Shown one piece after another: positions 28,094 to 38,486 of a stretch of DNA of 64,000 nt. This DNA comes from Polaribacter filamentus. GTDB taxonomy: Bacteria; Bacteroidota; Bacteroidia; Flavobacteriales; Flavobacteriaceae. Location of the stretch: the NCBI RefSeq assembly GCF_002943715.1, contig NZ_MQUA01000013.1, forward strand, positions 1,171,001 to 1,235,000, written 5' to 3'. A program made the translations under genes and the position numbers. Below the pieces are notes generated by a model. The model saw only the letters and a program-made list of their open reading frames with translations, had not been told where the DNA came from and searched no databases. Positions within the stretch are counted from its first letter, which is position 1, and each line of letters opens with the position of its first letter.

Positions 28094-29365
28094 ATGGCTG
28101 TAGATTTATTACTAGGATTGCAATGGGGAGACGAAGGTAAAGGTAAGATTGTAGACGTTCTTACCAAAAATTACGACATCATTGCGCGTTTTCAAGGAGG
28201 GCCAAATGCTGGGCATACTTTAATTTTTGACGGATTTAAACATGTTTTACACACAATTCCTTCAGGAATTTTTCATAAAACTGCTTTAAATGTTGTAGGT
28301 AACGGAGTTGTTATTGATCCAGTAATTTTTAAAAAAGAGCTTGAAAATTTAGACAAACACAACATAGATTATACAAAAAGATTATTAATTTCTAGAAAAG
28401 CGCATTTAATTTTACCAACTCATAGATTGTTAGATGCCGCTTCAGAAACATCAAAAGGAAAAGCTAAAATTGGTTCTACATTAAAAGGAATTGGTCCAAC
28501 TTATATGGATAAAACTGGTAGAAATGGAATGCGTGTTGGTGATTTAGAACTAGAAAATTGGAAAGAAAAATATGATGCTTTAACAGCAAAACATATTAAA
28601 ATGTTAGAATTTTTTGATGTTCAGATTGAATATAATTTAAAAGAATTAGAGGCAGAGTTTATTAAAGGAATTGATAAATTAAGAACTTTAGAATTTATTG
28701 ATAGTGAAGAGTATTTAAATCAAGCAATCAAAAATAAGAAAACAATCTTAGCAGAAGGCGCGCAAGGTTCTTTATTGGATATTGATTTTGGAACATACCC
28801 TTTTGTAACTTCATCAAATACAACTGCAGCTGGTGCTTGTACCGGTTTAGGAGTTGCTCCAAATAGAATTGGTGATGTTTTTGGTATATTTAAAGCGTAC
28901 ACAACTAGAGTTGGTTCCGGCCCATTTCCTACTGAATTATTTGATAAAGATGGCGAAGAAATGGCAAGAATTGGGAATGAATTTGGCGCAACTACTGGCA
29001 GACCGAGAAGATGTGGTTGGTTAGATTTAGTTGCTTTAAAATATGCTGTTGATGTAAACGGAGTTACGCAATTAATGATGATGAAAGGAGATGTCCTTTC
29101 TGGTTTTGAAACCTTAAAAGTTTGTACTTCTTACAACTACAAAGGAAAAGAAATTGCACATTTTCCTTATAATATAGAACCAGAAAATGTTTCTGTGAAT
29201 TATACCGAATTTAAAGGTTGGAAAGAGGATTTAACAAAAATGACTTCTGCTGATCAATTACCAAAACAGTTACTAGACTATGTTGCTTTTATAGAAAAAG
29301 AAACTGGAGTTCCTATAAAAATAGTTTCTGTTGGTCCAGATAGAAAACAAACGATTTCTAGATAA
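28094..29365 (+). CDS. purA: adenylosuccinate synthetase
   Basis: 423 aa. The N-terminal P-loop GLQWGDEGKGKIVD, the GPNAGHT IMP/aspartate loop, GIGPTYMDKTGRNGMRVGD, the SSNTTAAGACTGLGV loop and TGRPRRCGWLDLVALKYA are all present. It converts IMP, aspartate and GTP to adenylosuccinate, the committed step to AMP, in the cytoplasm. It lies 44 nt after the Fur-family gene and is followed by a terminator. Confidence 0.97.
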   Translation: MAVDLLLGLQWGDEGKGKIVDVLTKNYDIIARFQGGPNAGHTLIFDGFKHVLHTIPSGIFHKTALNVVGNGVVIDPVIFKKELENLDKHNIDYTKRLLISRKAHLILPTHRLLDAASETSKGKAKIGSTLKGIGPTYMDKTGRNGMRVGDLELENWKEKYDALTAKHIKMLEFFDVQIEYNLKELEAEFIKGIDKLRTLEFIDSEEYLNQAIKNKKTILAEGAQGSLLDIDFGTYPFVTSSNTTAAGACTGLGVAPNRIGDVFGIFKAYTTRVGSGPFPTELFDKDGEEMARIGNEFGATTGRPRRCGWLDLVALKYAVDVNGVTQLMMMKGDVLSGFETLKVCTSYNYKGKEIAHFPYNIEPENVSVNYTEFKGWKEDLTKMTSADQLPKQLLDYVAFIEKETGVPIKIVSVGPDRKQTISR

Positions 29366-29388
29366 TTAACAATAAATTTTATAAATAT

Positions 29389-29425
29389 AAAAGCATCTTT
29401 CAAATAATGAAGGATGCTTTTTTTG
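29389..29425 (+). terminator. terminator after purA
   Basis: AAAAGCATC/GATGCTTTT stem extended by CTTTC/GAAGG (arms 29389-29401 and 29409-29421, 7-nt loop) followed by TTTTTT. Confidence 0.92.
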
Positions 29426-29450
29426 TGTTGAATATTTATTTTTAAAAACT

Positions 29451-29890
29451 TTATATTTCTATGCCGATCAAATTTAATTTATTTTGTTCCATTTGTAATG
29501 CATGTAAAATTGCTTCTTTATGCTCAACAAAAGACAGTTTATATGCTATAAATAAATCATTGTAATACCGAATTACTTCCTCTAAATTATTTTTAAATTT
29601 TGAAAGATCTCGTAATTTTTTATTATCAAAAGTAGTTTTTACATCGTCCACTTTTTCTTGTGAATACAAACTATAAAGAGACAATATATTTGGCCTATAT
29701 GTTCTTGATATCATTGTATCTCTGCCATAAATATGATCTATAGTATTTTATAAACTCATAACTTTATCAAAATATGCCATATTTGCTCCTTGACAAACAG
29801 AAAATGCTATACCTGTTTTCTTTGTACTTATGTTATTTGAAATTAGAGTAGACGTGCTTATACCTAAACAAATACACAACTTCTATGTAA
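29451..29890 (-). pseudogene. decayed hypothetical gene
   Basis: An 87-codon frame (29451-29714) continues upstream in the same frame through DHIYGRDT, an in-frame TAA (29748-29750), then STSTLISNN, TGIAFSVCQGANMAYFDK, and a TAG further up. The run of readable protein with only scattered stops suggests a former gene of at least 145 codons. I do not recognise the family; the surviving C-terminus is helical and charged. Nothing shows it is expressed. Confidence 0.4.
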
Positions 29891-29974
29891 TTTGATTGTA
29901 TCTTCTTTCCTTTTCTTCGCCACAGAGTTCTAAGCTGTCCAACTCTTTTAATTATAAGTATTGATATTCTCTTT

Positions 29975-30004
29975 AAGCTGTGCATAAATAAGCTGTGCAT
30001 AAAT
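29975..30004. repeat. tandem duplication, 2 x 15 bp
   Basis: AAGCTGTGCATAAAT occurs twice in immediate succession (29975-29989, 29990-30004) within non-coding, decayed sequence. Probably a slippage duplication. Confidence 0.8.
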
Positions 30005-30121
30005 CTGATTCTTTAAATTCTGTATTTAAAGCGATAAATCTATTTGAGCATGAACTTCCTGGTCTATTTTTATAAATAAAATATTGTTTTTCAGAATCCT
30101 TTGTATTTTCTTTAAGCGTAA

Positions 30122-30154
30122 TGAACTAACTCGATGGCTCTGCCTCGAGGTTCA
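30122..30154. repeat. REP-like hairpin
   Basis: TGAAC-taa-CTCGA-t-GGC-tct-GCC-TCGAG-GTTCA: three stacked stems (5, 5 and 3 bp) with one 3-nt bulge, GC-rich against the local background. A related core (GGCTCTGCC on the minus strand) recurs at 34869-34878. It resembles REP or mobile-element-end hairpins; no transposase is adjacent. Confidence 0.55.
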
Positions 30155-30240
30155 TTTACTTAAATTTTTGCTCCATTTACTCATGTAATAAATTTAGTAA
30201 GAAGTAATTCTCTTTGCTCTAAAATCTTCAACTTTATCTT

Positions 30241-30417
30241 TTATTTCTCCACAAGTAACTTCAACTTTTCACTGTAAATTTTGCGCATTTTTTCTACTAA
30301 AATATTATCAACCAGAGAAATAACAGAATCAATTTTGCAGTGTACTACTTTTAAAGGTGAATCTATTGTGAAACCAATTCCCAAAAAAGGAATGTGAAAT
30401 GAATGTATGTTTTTCAT
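30241..30417 (-). pseudogene. N-terminal fragment of a conserved Bacteroidetes protein
   Basis: ATG-started 58-codon frame reading FHIPFLGIGFTIDSP, VISLVDNILVEKMRKIY and then a stop. The first part has the feel of the conserved start of a much longer flavobacterial protein of unknown function, cut short here. It lies in the same gene graveyard as the decarboxylase remnant. Recognition rests on memory of the sequence pattern only. Confidence 0.35.
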
Positions 30418-30569
30418 TATTTAATTTTTAACTAATTTTCAATTGGTTGCAATTTATTATTATTTGCTTTTGAAATACATGGACATTATCACTAAATAAC
30501 TTGAAAGAATCAAAAAAAACACCTTTAATAAATTATAAAAGATACTTTTTCTAATTAAAACTAAATCAT

Positions 30570-31112
30570 TTATTTTGATGTTTGTAGAGTTCGCTTAAAA
30601 GTAATCATTACCCAAGTCCTCGAATTATTTAAATCACTTTCTCCTCGTTTTAAAACTTCTAAAGAACGCTTTCCATACATTTTAGATCCGCCCCCTTTTG
30701 TTACTGGTAAACTAACCATTTTTAATACCCAATTTAACGCAACAATTTCTAATTCTGCAGCAGCCGGAGAAACGATCCATCCTCCAGAAAAATATTAAAA
30801 CCAGTGGCTAAAGAATATGCCATAGTACCAATAAAATTACTTGGTCCTGGTGCAAAAGAAAATGCTTTTGGATGAATAGAAATATTACTATTTGGCATAA
30901 CATTTTCCATTGCAAAGTCTAAAACATTATCCGAGGGCATACCTTTTTCTGGAGCTTCTTGTAAAAAAATAGTATCCATTTCTTTCCTAGAAGCTGCACT
31001 TACTGGTTTTTTACTTTCTATATGCTCATAATAGCTCACAATTAAATCTACAATTTTGTAACCATAAGATTTCATTTCTTCTATTGATAAATCAAAAAAA
31101 AAGCTTCATCAT
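30570..31112 (-). pseudogene. PLP-dependent (aromatic amino acid type) decarboxylase remnant
   Basis: N-terminal third of a group II decarboxylase. LSIEEMKSYGYKIVDLIVSYYEH leads to HPKAFSFAPGPSNFIGTMAYS and, after restoring one base in the run at 30788-30792, to SPAAAELEIVALNWVLKM, the standard start of the family. The start region has one extra base in (or two missing from) the A9 run at 31094-31102. After about 160 codons the homology ends in an unrelated tail and a stop; the PLP lysine domain is absent. A true, deleted pseudogene. Confidence 0.75.
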
Positions 31113-31310
31113 TTTATTTATTGGTAAAATTACAAGATGTAAAACTCAAATTAGCTAATAAATATCATTTTATAAAAAATCATCAATTTAATAAATTAAT
31201 TAGAGGTTTAAACAGCTTAAATTAGAAGGATTAACAAATAAAACGAACTTTCACTTTTCTTTAGTAATCAACAATATTCTTTTCATTATTTTTGCTTCAA
31301 ATAAAATATC

Positions 31311-32927
31311 TTGAAAAGATTCTTTTTTTTATTACTGATCATTTTTACATCAATTTCTTTTTCTCAAGAAAAAAGAAAAATTGAATATTATGCTGAACAA
31401 CAAGAAGCGGATGAAGAAAAATATCCAGGAGCAACGATGCTTTTAGGTAATGTTAAGATGAACCATGAAGGTATCGATTTAACATGTCAGCGAGCGTTGT
31501 ATTATCAAAAAGAAAACTTTTTTAAAGCCATTGGTAACGTTTTTATAAAACAAGGTGATACCATTACGCAAACTAGTGATTATGCTGATTATGATGCAAA
31601 TTCTAAGCAAGCACTTTCTTGGGGAAATGTAGTTTTGAAAGACCCAACGATGACTTTAACCACAGATACTTTACAGTTTGATAGAATAAATCAAAAGTTA
31701 TATTACAAAACGTACGCTACCATTAAAGATGCTACAAATACATTAAAAAGTAAAGTAGGAAATTACTACTTAGAAAATAAAAAATTTATTGCCACTACAA
31801 GAGTAACCATCGTAAATCCTGAGCACAATTTAGTATCTGATCATTTAGACTATTACACAGAAACTGGTTTTACATATTTATGGGGACCATCAACCATTAC
31901 AAATACAAAAAATAACAATAAAATTTATTGCGAAAAAGGATTTTATAACACAAAGACAGATATTTCTTACTTTGTAAAAAACGCAAAACTCTATCTAAAA
32001 GAAAGAACTGTTGAAGGCGATAGTTTGTATTACGATAAGAAAAAAGGTTTTGCATCTGCTACCAATAATATTCGCGTAATTGACACGATTCAGAATTTTA
32101 TTACCAAAGGGAATTATGCTGAAATTTTTGAGTTAAAAGATTCACTTTTTATCATCAAAAAAGCGGTGGCAATTTCAATTATAGAAAAGGATTCTATGTT
32201 TATTCATGGTGATACTTTGTTGGTTACTGGTAAAACGAAAAAACGTATTGTTAGAACCTATCATAATGTAAAAATATTTAAATCCGATTTGCAAGGAAAG
32301 TGCGATTCTATTCACACAAATCAAGCAACTGGTTTAACTAAAATGTATAGAAATCCTGTTATTTGGTCTGATAAAAATCAAATTACTGGTGATACTATTT
32401 ACCTAAAATCGAATGTTGACACAGAAAAACTAGACTCTTTAAAAGTATTTAATAATGCATTTATAATTTCTAAAGATTCATTATCCATAGACGATTTCAA
32501 TCAAATTAAGGGTAGAAATATGTTTGGTAGATTTGAAGACAACAAGTTAAAATCGCTCTTGGTAAAAGGAAATGCAGAATCTGTTTATTATAATAGAAAT
32601 GAAGAAACCAATATTATTGAGACTATTACAAAAGAAATTTCTAGCAATATTGAATTCACTTTTGAAAACGGAATCGTAGAATCTATAAAATATTTAACAG
32701 CTTCAGAAGGAAAAACCTATCCGCCATCTATGTTGCCAGAAGATGTAAAAAAGTTAAAAGATTTTATTTGGCGAGAAAGTGAGCAGCCCAAAAAAATGGA
32801 AGATATTTTTATTAAAGATACTGATGAAAAAAAAGCTCCTATAAAGAAAGGTGGTTTAAAAAAATCGGCAGCAATTCTTGATGAGAAATCCATCGAAAAT
32901 AAAAAGTTTAACAAAGAAATGAATTAA
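31311..32927 (+). CDS. OstA-like (LptA/LptD N-domain) secreted protein
   Basis: 538 aa starting at TTG (31311), with signal peptide KRFFFLLLIIFTSISFSQ. The body is built of OstA beta-jellyroll repeats (YPGATMLLGNVKMNHEGIDL, KAIGNVFIKQGDTI, ALSWGNVVLKDPTMTL), as in the periplasmic LPS bridge LptA and the N-domain of LptD. The C-terminal 60 residues are Lys-rich. It probably takes part in lipopolysaccharide transport across the periplasm. The class III aminotransferase gene follows after 24 nt. Confidence 0.85.
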   Translation: MKRFFFLLLIIFTSISFSQEKRKIEYYAEQQEADEEKYPGATMLLGNVKMNHEGIDLTCQRALYYQKENFFKAIGNVFIKQGDTITQTSDYADYDANSKQALSWGNVVLKDPTMTLTTDTLQFDRINQKLYYKTYATIKDATNTLKSKVGNYYLENKKFIATTRVTIVNPEHNLVSDHLDYYTETGFTYLWGPSTITNTKNNNKIYCEKGFYNTKTDISYFVKNAKLYLKERTVEGDSLYYDKKKGFASATNNIRVIDTIQNFITKGNYAEIFELKDSLFIIKKAVAISIIEKDSMFIHGDTLLVTGKTKKRIVRTYHNVKIFKSDLQGKCDSIHTNQATGLTKMYRNPVIWSDKNQITGDTIYLKSNVDTEKLDSLKVFNNAFIISKDSLSIDDFNQIKGRNMFGRFEDNKLKSLLVKGNAESVYYNRNEETNIIETITKEISSNIEFTFENGIVESIKYLTASEGKTYPPSMLPEDVKKLKDFIWRESEQPKKMEDIFIKDTDEKKAPIKKGGLKKSAAILDEKSIENKKFNKEMN

Positions 32928-32951
32928 CTGTTTCAGTTAAATAACAATAAC

Positions 32952-34130
32952 ATGAAATCAGATTTTTTTAAATACCAAGCACAAACCTCTCCTCACCCAC
33001 TTTCTATTGAAGTTTCTCACGCAAAAGGAAGTTATATTTATGATATTCACGGAAAAAAATATTTAGATTTTGTAGCCGGAGTATCCGCAAATAGTTTGGG
33101 TCATAATCATCCAAAAGTTTCTGAAGCTATTAAAAATCAAGTGGATAAATATACTCACGTAATGGTTTATGGTGAATTTATTCAAGAACCACAAGTGGAT
33201 TTGTGCAAGTTATTAGCATCAACATTACCAGGGAAATTAACATCCGTATATATTACAAACTCAGGTACAGAGGCAACAGAAGGGGCTTTAAAACTAGCAA
33301 AAAGAGTTACAAACAGAGCAGAAATTATTGCTGCAAAAAACTCTTATCATGGAAATACACAAGGTGCCATGAGTGTTTCTGGAGTTGAAAAACAAAATGC
33401 TGCATTTAGACCTTTAATTCCGGGTATTAAATTTATTGCTTTTAATTGCGACTTTTGTTTGCAAAAAATAACGCACAAAACTGCCGCTGTAATTTTAGAA
33501 ACGATTCAAGGAGGCGCAGGATTTATAGAACCCATAAACGGTTATTTAACAAAAGTAAAACAACGTTGCCAAGAAGTTGGTGCTTTGTTGATTTTGGATG
33601 AAATACAATCCGGAATAGGAAGAACGGGTACGTTTTGGGGATTTGAAAATTACAATGTTGTTCCGGATATTATCATTGCTGGAAAAGGTTTGGGTGGCGG
33701 AATGCCAATTGGTGCTTTTATTGCATCTTTTGAGCACATGCGTTTGTTGCAAGATAATCCTAAATTAGGGCATATTTCTACTTTTGCAGGTCATCCTGTT
33801 ATTGCTGCTGCTGCAAATGCAACAGTAAAAGAAATTCTAGATAAGGACTTACTTTCAGAAAGTTTACGAAAAGAAAAAATTATCAGAAAACACTTACAAC
33901 ATTCATCAATAAAAGAAATTAGAGGAAAAGGATTGATGTTAATTGCTCTTGTTGAATCACCTGAATTAGCAGCAAAAATTATTCTAAGATGTTTGGAAAA
34001 AGGATTGATTTTATTCTTCTTATTATTTGAAGGAAAAGCAATGCGAATTACCCCTCCGTTAACTATTTCTGATGAAGAATTAATAATAGGATGTACTATT
34101 ATTATTGAAACTATTGAAGAGTTTGTTTGA
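32952..34130 (+). CDS. class III aminotransferase (ornithine/acetylornithine type)
   Basis: 392 aa PLP enzyme of fold type I. It shows VAGVSANSLGHNHPKVSEAI, YITNSGTEATEGALKLA (phosphate-binding), SYHGNTQGAMS, LILDEIQSGIGRTGTFW (Asp pairing with the PLP ring) and IIAGKGLGGGMPIGAFIAS (Schiff-base Lys in the GKGLGGG segment). The substrate is uncertain: it could be acetylornithine, ornithine or another omega-amino compound. It is unlinked to arginine genes; its place after the OstA-like gene is common in Flavobacteriia. Confidence 0.9.
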   Translation: MKSDFFKYQAQTSPHPLSIEVSHAKGSYIYDIHGKKYLDFVAGVSANSLGHNHPKVSEAIKNQVDKYTHVMVYGEFIQEPQVDLCKLLASTLPGKLTSVYITNSGTEATEGALKLAKRVTNRAEIIAAKNSYHGNTQGAMSVSGVEKQNAAFRPLIPGIKFIAFNCDFCLQKITHKTAAVILETIQGGAGFIEPINGYLTKVKQRCQEVGALLILDEIQSGIGRTGTFWGFENYNVVPDIIIAGKGLGGGMPIGAFIASFEHMRLLQDNPKLGHISTFAGHPVIAAAANATVKEILDKDLLSESLRKEKIIRKHLQHSSIKEIRGKGLMLIALVESPELAAKIILRCLEKGLILFFLLFEGKAMRITPPLTISDEELIIGCTIIIETIEEFV

Positions 34131-34288
34131 TTTTTTTTACTTAACTTAGCTTAATATATTGAATATATTTAAGTACCATAAAATTTAACTTTTATAAACT
34201 TCACCTATTCAAAATACCTTTAAAATACATTCAGAATAAAAACGGGAACGCTGAAAACCGAAAAAAGGAGGCAAAAAAATTATACCTT

Positions 34289-34812
34289 ATGAAAAAGCAA
34301 AATAATTTAACTAAAAAATTATCCTTAATTATAGTTCTTTTTTTATTAACATTTGTGTTTCAGAGTTGCCAACAAAAAGAAAATGAAAAACCAAAAAAAT
34401 TGAACAACTAATTATTGAAACAGAAAAACCCGAATATTTTTCACTTCGTCCTGAAGTTGAAAAAGCATACGGATATTCGCACGCAGTGAAAATTGGAAAT
34501 GAGATTAAAATTTCTGGAGCTGTAAGTATGGATAATAAGGGAATCCCAATTGCAATAGGAGATTTCCCACAACAAATGAAAAACTGTTATGCAGATTTAG
34601 ATAAGGTCTTAAAACATTTTGGGTGTACATTTGATGATGTAATTGTAGAAAATATTTTCACTACAAACATGCAACTATTTCTTGAAAATGCAGAATATCG
34701 AAATTACATTTACACAAAACAATTTCCGACAGGTTCTTGGCTTGGAGTGAATGAATTGGCATTACCAGGATTTATGATAGAAATTGAACTTGAAGTTTAT
34801 AAACCTGAATAA
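34289..34812 (+). pseudogene. RidA-like lipoprotein, one frameshift
   Basis: The ATG at 34289 gives a lipoprotein signal (LFLLTFVFQSCQQKEN). The frame breaks in the A7 run at 34393-34399; one more A joins it to LIIETEKPEYFSLRPEVE and a full RidA/YjgF domain (VKIGNEIKISGAVSMD, IENIFTTNM-like strand, GSWLGVNELALPGFMIEIEL). Cytoplasmic RidA hydrolyses reactive enamines and imines; an exported lipid-anchored form is unusual. Only one base separates it from an intact gene of about 174 codons, so a sequence error is possible. A GGAGG lies about 20 nt upstream of the start. Confidence 0.75.
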
Positions 34813-34936
34813 TTACAAGATACACTAGTATATAAACGATACTATTTACGGTATTTACGCTACACTCAGGGCAGAGCCTAGGCGAATTCTATTGATTAAA
34901 ACAGATGTGAAATCAGTATTAAAGTTAACTAATCCT

Positions 34937-34970
34937 AAAAAAAACCAAGCTAAATTGCTTGGTTTTTTTT
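34937..34970. terminator. bidirectional terminator
   Basis: Perfect 14-bp stem AAAAAAAACCAAGC/GCTTGGTTTTTTTT (34937-34950, 34957-34970) with loop TAAATT. It separates the RidA-like gene and guaB, which converge. Confidence 0.93.
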
Positions 34971-34994
34971 TAAAATATATTTGAAACAAAATAC

Positions 34995-36470
34995 TTACCT
35001 CCTGCTATAATTTGGTGATTCTTTAGTAATTACCACATCATGAGGATGGCTTTCATTAATTCCGCTTGCGGTAATTCTAATAAATTTACCAGTTTCTTTT
35101 AGCGTTTCAATATCTTTTGCGCCGCAATATCCCATTCCAGCGCGCAAACCTCCTATAAATTGGTGAATGCTTTCAAACAATTCTCCTTTATATGGCACAC
35201 GCCCTACAATTCCTTCCGGAACTAATTTTTTAATATCATCTTCTACATCTTGGAAATAACGATCTTTTGAGCCTTGTTTCATCGCTTCAATAGACCCCAT
35301 TCCTCGGTAAGATTTAAATTTTCTTCCTTCGTAAATAATTGTTTCTCCTGGAGATTCTTTTGTACCTGCCAATAAAGACCCTAACATTACTGTATCTGCA
35401 CCAGCAGCAATTGCTTTTGGTATGTCACCTGTATAACGAATTCCTCCATCTGCAATCACAGGAACTCCACTTCCTTTAATAGCTTCTGCAACCTCTAAAA
35501 CTGCAGAAAATTGAGGAAATCCAACACCTGCAACAATTCTAGTTGTACAAATAGAACCCGGACCAATACCAACTTTTATAGCATCTGCACCTGCATCAAC
35601 TAAAAATTGTGCAGCTTCTGGAGTTGCTATATTACCAACAACTACATCTAAATTTGGAAATTTAGCCTTAATAGCTCTTAAAACATTGACAACACCTTCT
35701 GTATGACCGTGAGCCGTATCGATAACAACTGCATCTACACCAGCGTTTACTAATGCTTCTGCTCTATCAACAGCGTCACTGGTTACACCTAAAGCGGCTG
35801 CCACTCTTAATCTACCAAAAGAATCTTTGTTTGCAATTGGTTTTTGAGTAACCTTAGTAATATCTCTAAAAGTAATTAATCCTTTTAGTTTGTAATCTTT
35901 ATCAACAATTAAAAGTTTTTCTATTTTATAATTTTGAAGAATTTTTTCTGCATCTAATAAGGATGTTCCAACTGCCGCAGTTACCAAGTTTTCACTTGTC
36001 ATTACCTCTACAATTGGTCTAGTGCCATCATGTTCAAAACGTAAATCTCTATTGGTTACGATTCCTTTTAAAATCCCGTCTTTATCAACAATTGGTATGC
36101 CTCCAATTCCGTGTTCTTTCATGTTTTGTTTAGCATCCGAAACAACTGCCGTTAAAGGCAAAGTTACAGGATCTAAGATCATTCCGCTTTCTGCCCGTTT
36201 TACTTTTCTAACTTCTTGAGCTTGTTGCTCTATAGACATGTTTTTATGTAACACTCCGATTCCGCCTTCTCTTGCCATCGCAATTGCCAAAGCAGATTCT
36301 GTAACGGTATCCATAGCTGCCGAAACGATGGGTACGTTTATTGTAATATTTCTACTAAATTTTGTTTGAATATTTACTTCTCTTGGAAGTACTTTAGAAA
36401 AAGCTGGAACAAGTAAGACGTCGTCGTATGTTAAGCCTTCTCCTAAAATTTTGTTGTTATGTGCTATCAT
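34995..36470 (-). CDS. guaB: inosine-5'-monophosphate dehydrogenase
   Basis: 491 aa. The TIM barrel is interrupted by two CBS domains (residues about 95-205). The catalytic loop [15 protein letters not shown] contains the Cys that attacks IMP. Also present are [20 protein letters not shown], the [13 protein letters not shown] phosphate site, the flap [10 protein letters not shown] and [11 protein letters not shown]. It oxidises IMP to XMP with NAD+, the first step to GMP, in the cytoplasm. A TAAATTTG -7-like box lies at 36503-36496 on the minus strand, giving a leader of about 20 nt. Confidence 0.97.
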   Translation of the reverse strand: MIAHNNKILGEGLTYDDVLLVPAFSKVLPREVNIQTKFSRNITINVPIVSAAMDTVTESALAIAMAREGGIGVLHKNMSIEQQAQEVRKVKRAESGMILDPVTLPLTAVVSDAKQNMKEHGIGGIPIVDKDGILKGIVTNRDLRFEHDGTRPIVEVMTSENLVTAAVGTSLLDAEKILQNYKIEKLLIVDKDYKLKGLITFRDITKVTQKPIANKDSFGRLRVAAALGVTSDAVDRAEALVNAGVDAVVIDTAHGHTEGVVNVLRAIKAKFPNLDVVVGNIATPEAAQFLVDAGADAIKVGIGPGSICTTRIVAGVGFPQFSAVLEVAEAIKGSGVPVIADGGIRYTGDIPKAIAAGADTVMLGSLLAGTKESPGETIIYEGRKFKSYRGMGSIEAMKQGSKDRYFQDVEDDIKKLVPEGIVGRVPYKGELFESIHQFIGGLRAGMGYCGAKDIETLKETGKFIRITASGINESHPHDVVITKESPNYSRR

Positions 36471-37132
36471 GTTGCAATTAAGGTATAATTGCCTACAAAT
36501 TTACAATATTTTATTGATTTAATATTGAATTATTTATTTTCGTTTAAATATAAGAAATAATAAGAATTCATGAAACAAGTACTTTATAACGACCTCGTTT
36601 CAAGAGCACAAGGTATCAAATAACATTAACTATAAAACGTGAATATTTTTACGCATCTGTACTTCTTGATACTTTAAATATTTTTTGACTGCTTTTTCAT
36701 ATGCAGACAAATCAGCTGTTTTTTATTGATACTAGCAAATCTATACTTATCCTACTCAAAAAAACCAATTCACTGTTGAACATATCTAAAATATTTAAAG
36801 TACGTCCGCCCCTTAATCAAAAAGGCAAAATTATGTATCGATATCCTTCCATATATTAGAAAACAAACAAGAGTATCCTAAAAACCAATCTCCTTAAAAA
36901 CATCTTATATCGTTATAATATATAGCAAGGTAACTATTTTTTAATATGAAGAAAATTTGGCAGTCGAAGTGTTTATTTATTATTTTATCTGACAAACTAA
37001 ACAATCATAAACTTTTATTTTAGGACTATAGATTGTGATCTAAAGTACGAACAAAAGCAATTATGTATCACTAGATAGTACTTTTAGTTAAATTAAATAA
37101 CTGTATTTCAGTTGGTTAATTTTATTATTTTT
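36471..37132. other. intergenic region without a recognisable gene
   Basis: About 660 nt of very AT-rich sequence with no supported gene. The guaB promoter is at its left end. A 14-bp inverted repeat (ACTTTAAATATTTT at 36671-36684, complement at 36788-36801) spans about 100 bp and may be an old mobile-element trace. The right end passes into the promoter of the imelysin gene. Confidence 0.6.
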
Positions 37133-37224
37133 ATTTATTCTAAATAAAAATTGATTTACATAAATTAGGTTGTAAATTTGCGCATTAATTAACTATTATT
37201 TATAATTAATCTAAATAAATTAAA
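37133..37224 (+). promoter_or_regulatory. iron-locus promoter 1 with paired operator-like boxes
   Basis: Box A ATTTATTCTAAATAAA (37133-37148) ends 2 nt before TTG (37151-37153); a 19-nt spacer leads to TAAATTTG (37173-37180), a perfect Bacteroidetes promoter. Box B AATTAATCTAAATAAA (37204-37219) lies in the leader 5 nt before the ATG. The same layout precedes the genes at 47230 (minus) and 48029 (plus). Box A has dyad arms TTTAT/ATAAA. I infer a shared metalloregulator such as Fur. Confidence 0.75.
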
Positions 37225-38453
37225 ATGAAAAAACTATTAAAACATTACTAGTATTAACCAGCCTTACAATTATAGGCATGGCTTGTTCTGATAACGAAGG
37301 CCCTATTAACCCTACAGCTGCCATTGACATTAAAAAGAAAGAATTTGTAGAAAACTATGCTAGCATTGTTTTAGCCAGTTATGAAGATGCTATGACTAAA
37401 GTAAACGAATTAAAAACTGCAGTAGACATTTTTGTAACAACACCAAATGAAAATAACTTTCAAGCTGCCAAAGACGCTTGGCTAGCATCTAGAGAGCCTT
37501 ATGGTCAAACCGAAGCTTACCGTTTTTATGACGGTCCTATTGATGGTGCAGATGGTGAACCTGAAGGTTATATTAATGCATGGCCTTTAGATGAAGCATT
37601 AATAGATTATGTTTCAGATGGCACTGGTGGACAAGATTTGTCTGACGTTAGACAAAATATTATAAATAATGAAAGCGAATATCCAACATTAACAAAAAAC
37701 ACTCTTAAAGATATTTCTGGTTACAGTGATAACGAATCGAATGTTACCATTGGTTTTCATGCGATAGAGTTTCTTTTATGGGGTCAAGACAATACGGCGC
37801 CTTCTGCAAAAATGACTGGTCAAAGAGCCTTTACAGATTATACAACTGCTACAAATTCAATAAGAAGAGGAGCCTATTTAAAAGTAGTAACAGCCCTTTT
37901 AGTAGATGATTTAAAATCTGTTGTAGATCAATGGAAACCAAGCGGTGCATACCGCCCATTATTTTTAGCACAAACTGCAGACATTTCTATAAATATGATT
38001 CTAATAGGTGCTGCAAAATTAAGTAAAGGAGAACTAGCAGGAGAAAGAATGGCTGTAGCTGTAGAGAACCAAGCGCAGGAAGATGAGCATTCTTGTTTTT
38101 CTGATAATACAAATAGAGACGTATTTTTAAATGCACAATCTATTCATAATATTATCAACGGGACTTACAAAAGAATAGACGGTACTACAATATTTGGTAC
38201 TTCTTTAATAACTGTTTTACAATTAATAAATGCTACAGAAGCGACAAGTTTAACTACTATTTCTCTAGAAGTTATGACTAAAGTTACTATAATTTCTAAT
38301 GCTCAATATTTTGACAATCAGATTATGGGAGAGACAATAGATAATTTTAACAACCCTGTTATGTCTGCGGTATTAACTTTAAGACAACAAGGAGATGCGC
38401 TTGCGCAAGCTGGTAAAACAATTACGGGAACTACCATAGACCCAAGTGTGTAG
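37225..38453 (+). CDS. imelysin-family (IrpA-like) lipoprotein, signal peptide frameshifted
   Basis: The start ATG at 37225 follows the promoter and box B. Adding one A to the AAAA run at 37239-37242 gives a lipoprotein signal (LLVLTSLTIIGMACSDNEG) in frame with the body; as written the frame can start only at 37278 (ATG within the lipobox). The mature part is about 390 aa with the imelysin metal motif GFHAIE (GxHxxE) in TIGFHAIEFLLWGQD, and a second helical bundle repeat. Imelysins (IrpA, ICMP, EfeO C-domain) are iron-regulated surface or periplasmic proteins thought to bind iron. First gene of the iron unit. Confidence 0.85.
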
Positions 38454-38486
38454 TTGAGCTTTTTTTTTAATTAAAAATTATTAATC

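Noticed and set aside
36671..36801. 14-bp inverted repeat as an IS with terminal repeats
   Set aside because: Only about 100 bp lies between the arms, there is no transposase and no target duplication.
37204..37219. Box B as only a ribosome-binding region
   Set aside because: An AT-rich leader is normal in Bacteroidetes, but 16 identical bases in three leaders, absent before other genes in the window, exceed what a generic leader would need; kept as a possible operator.
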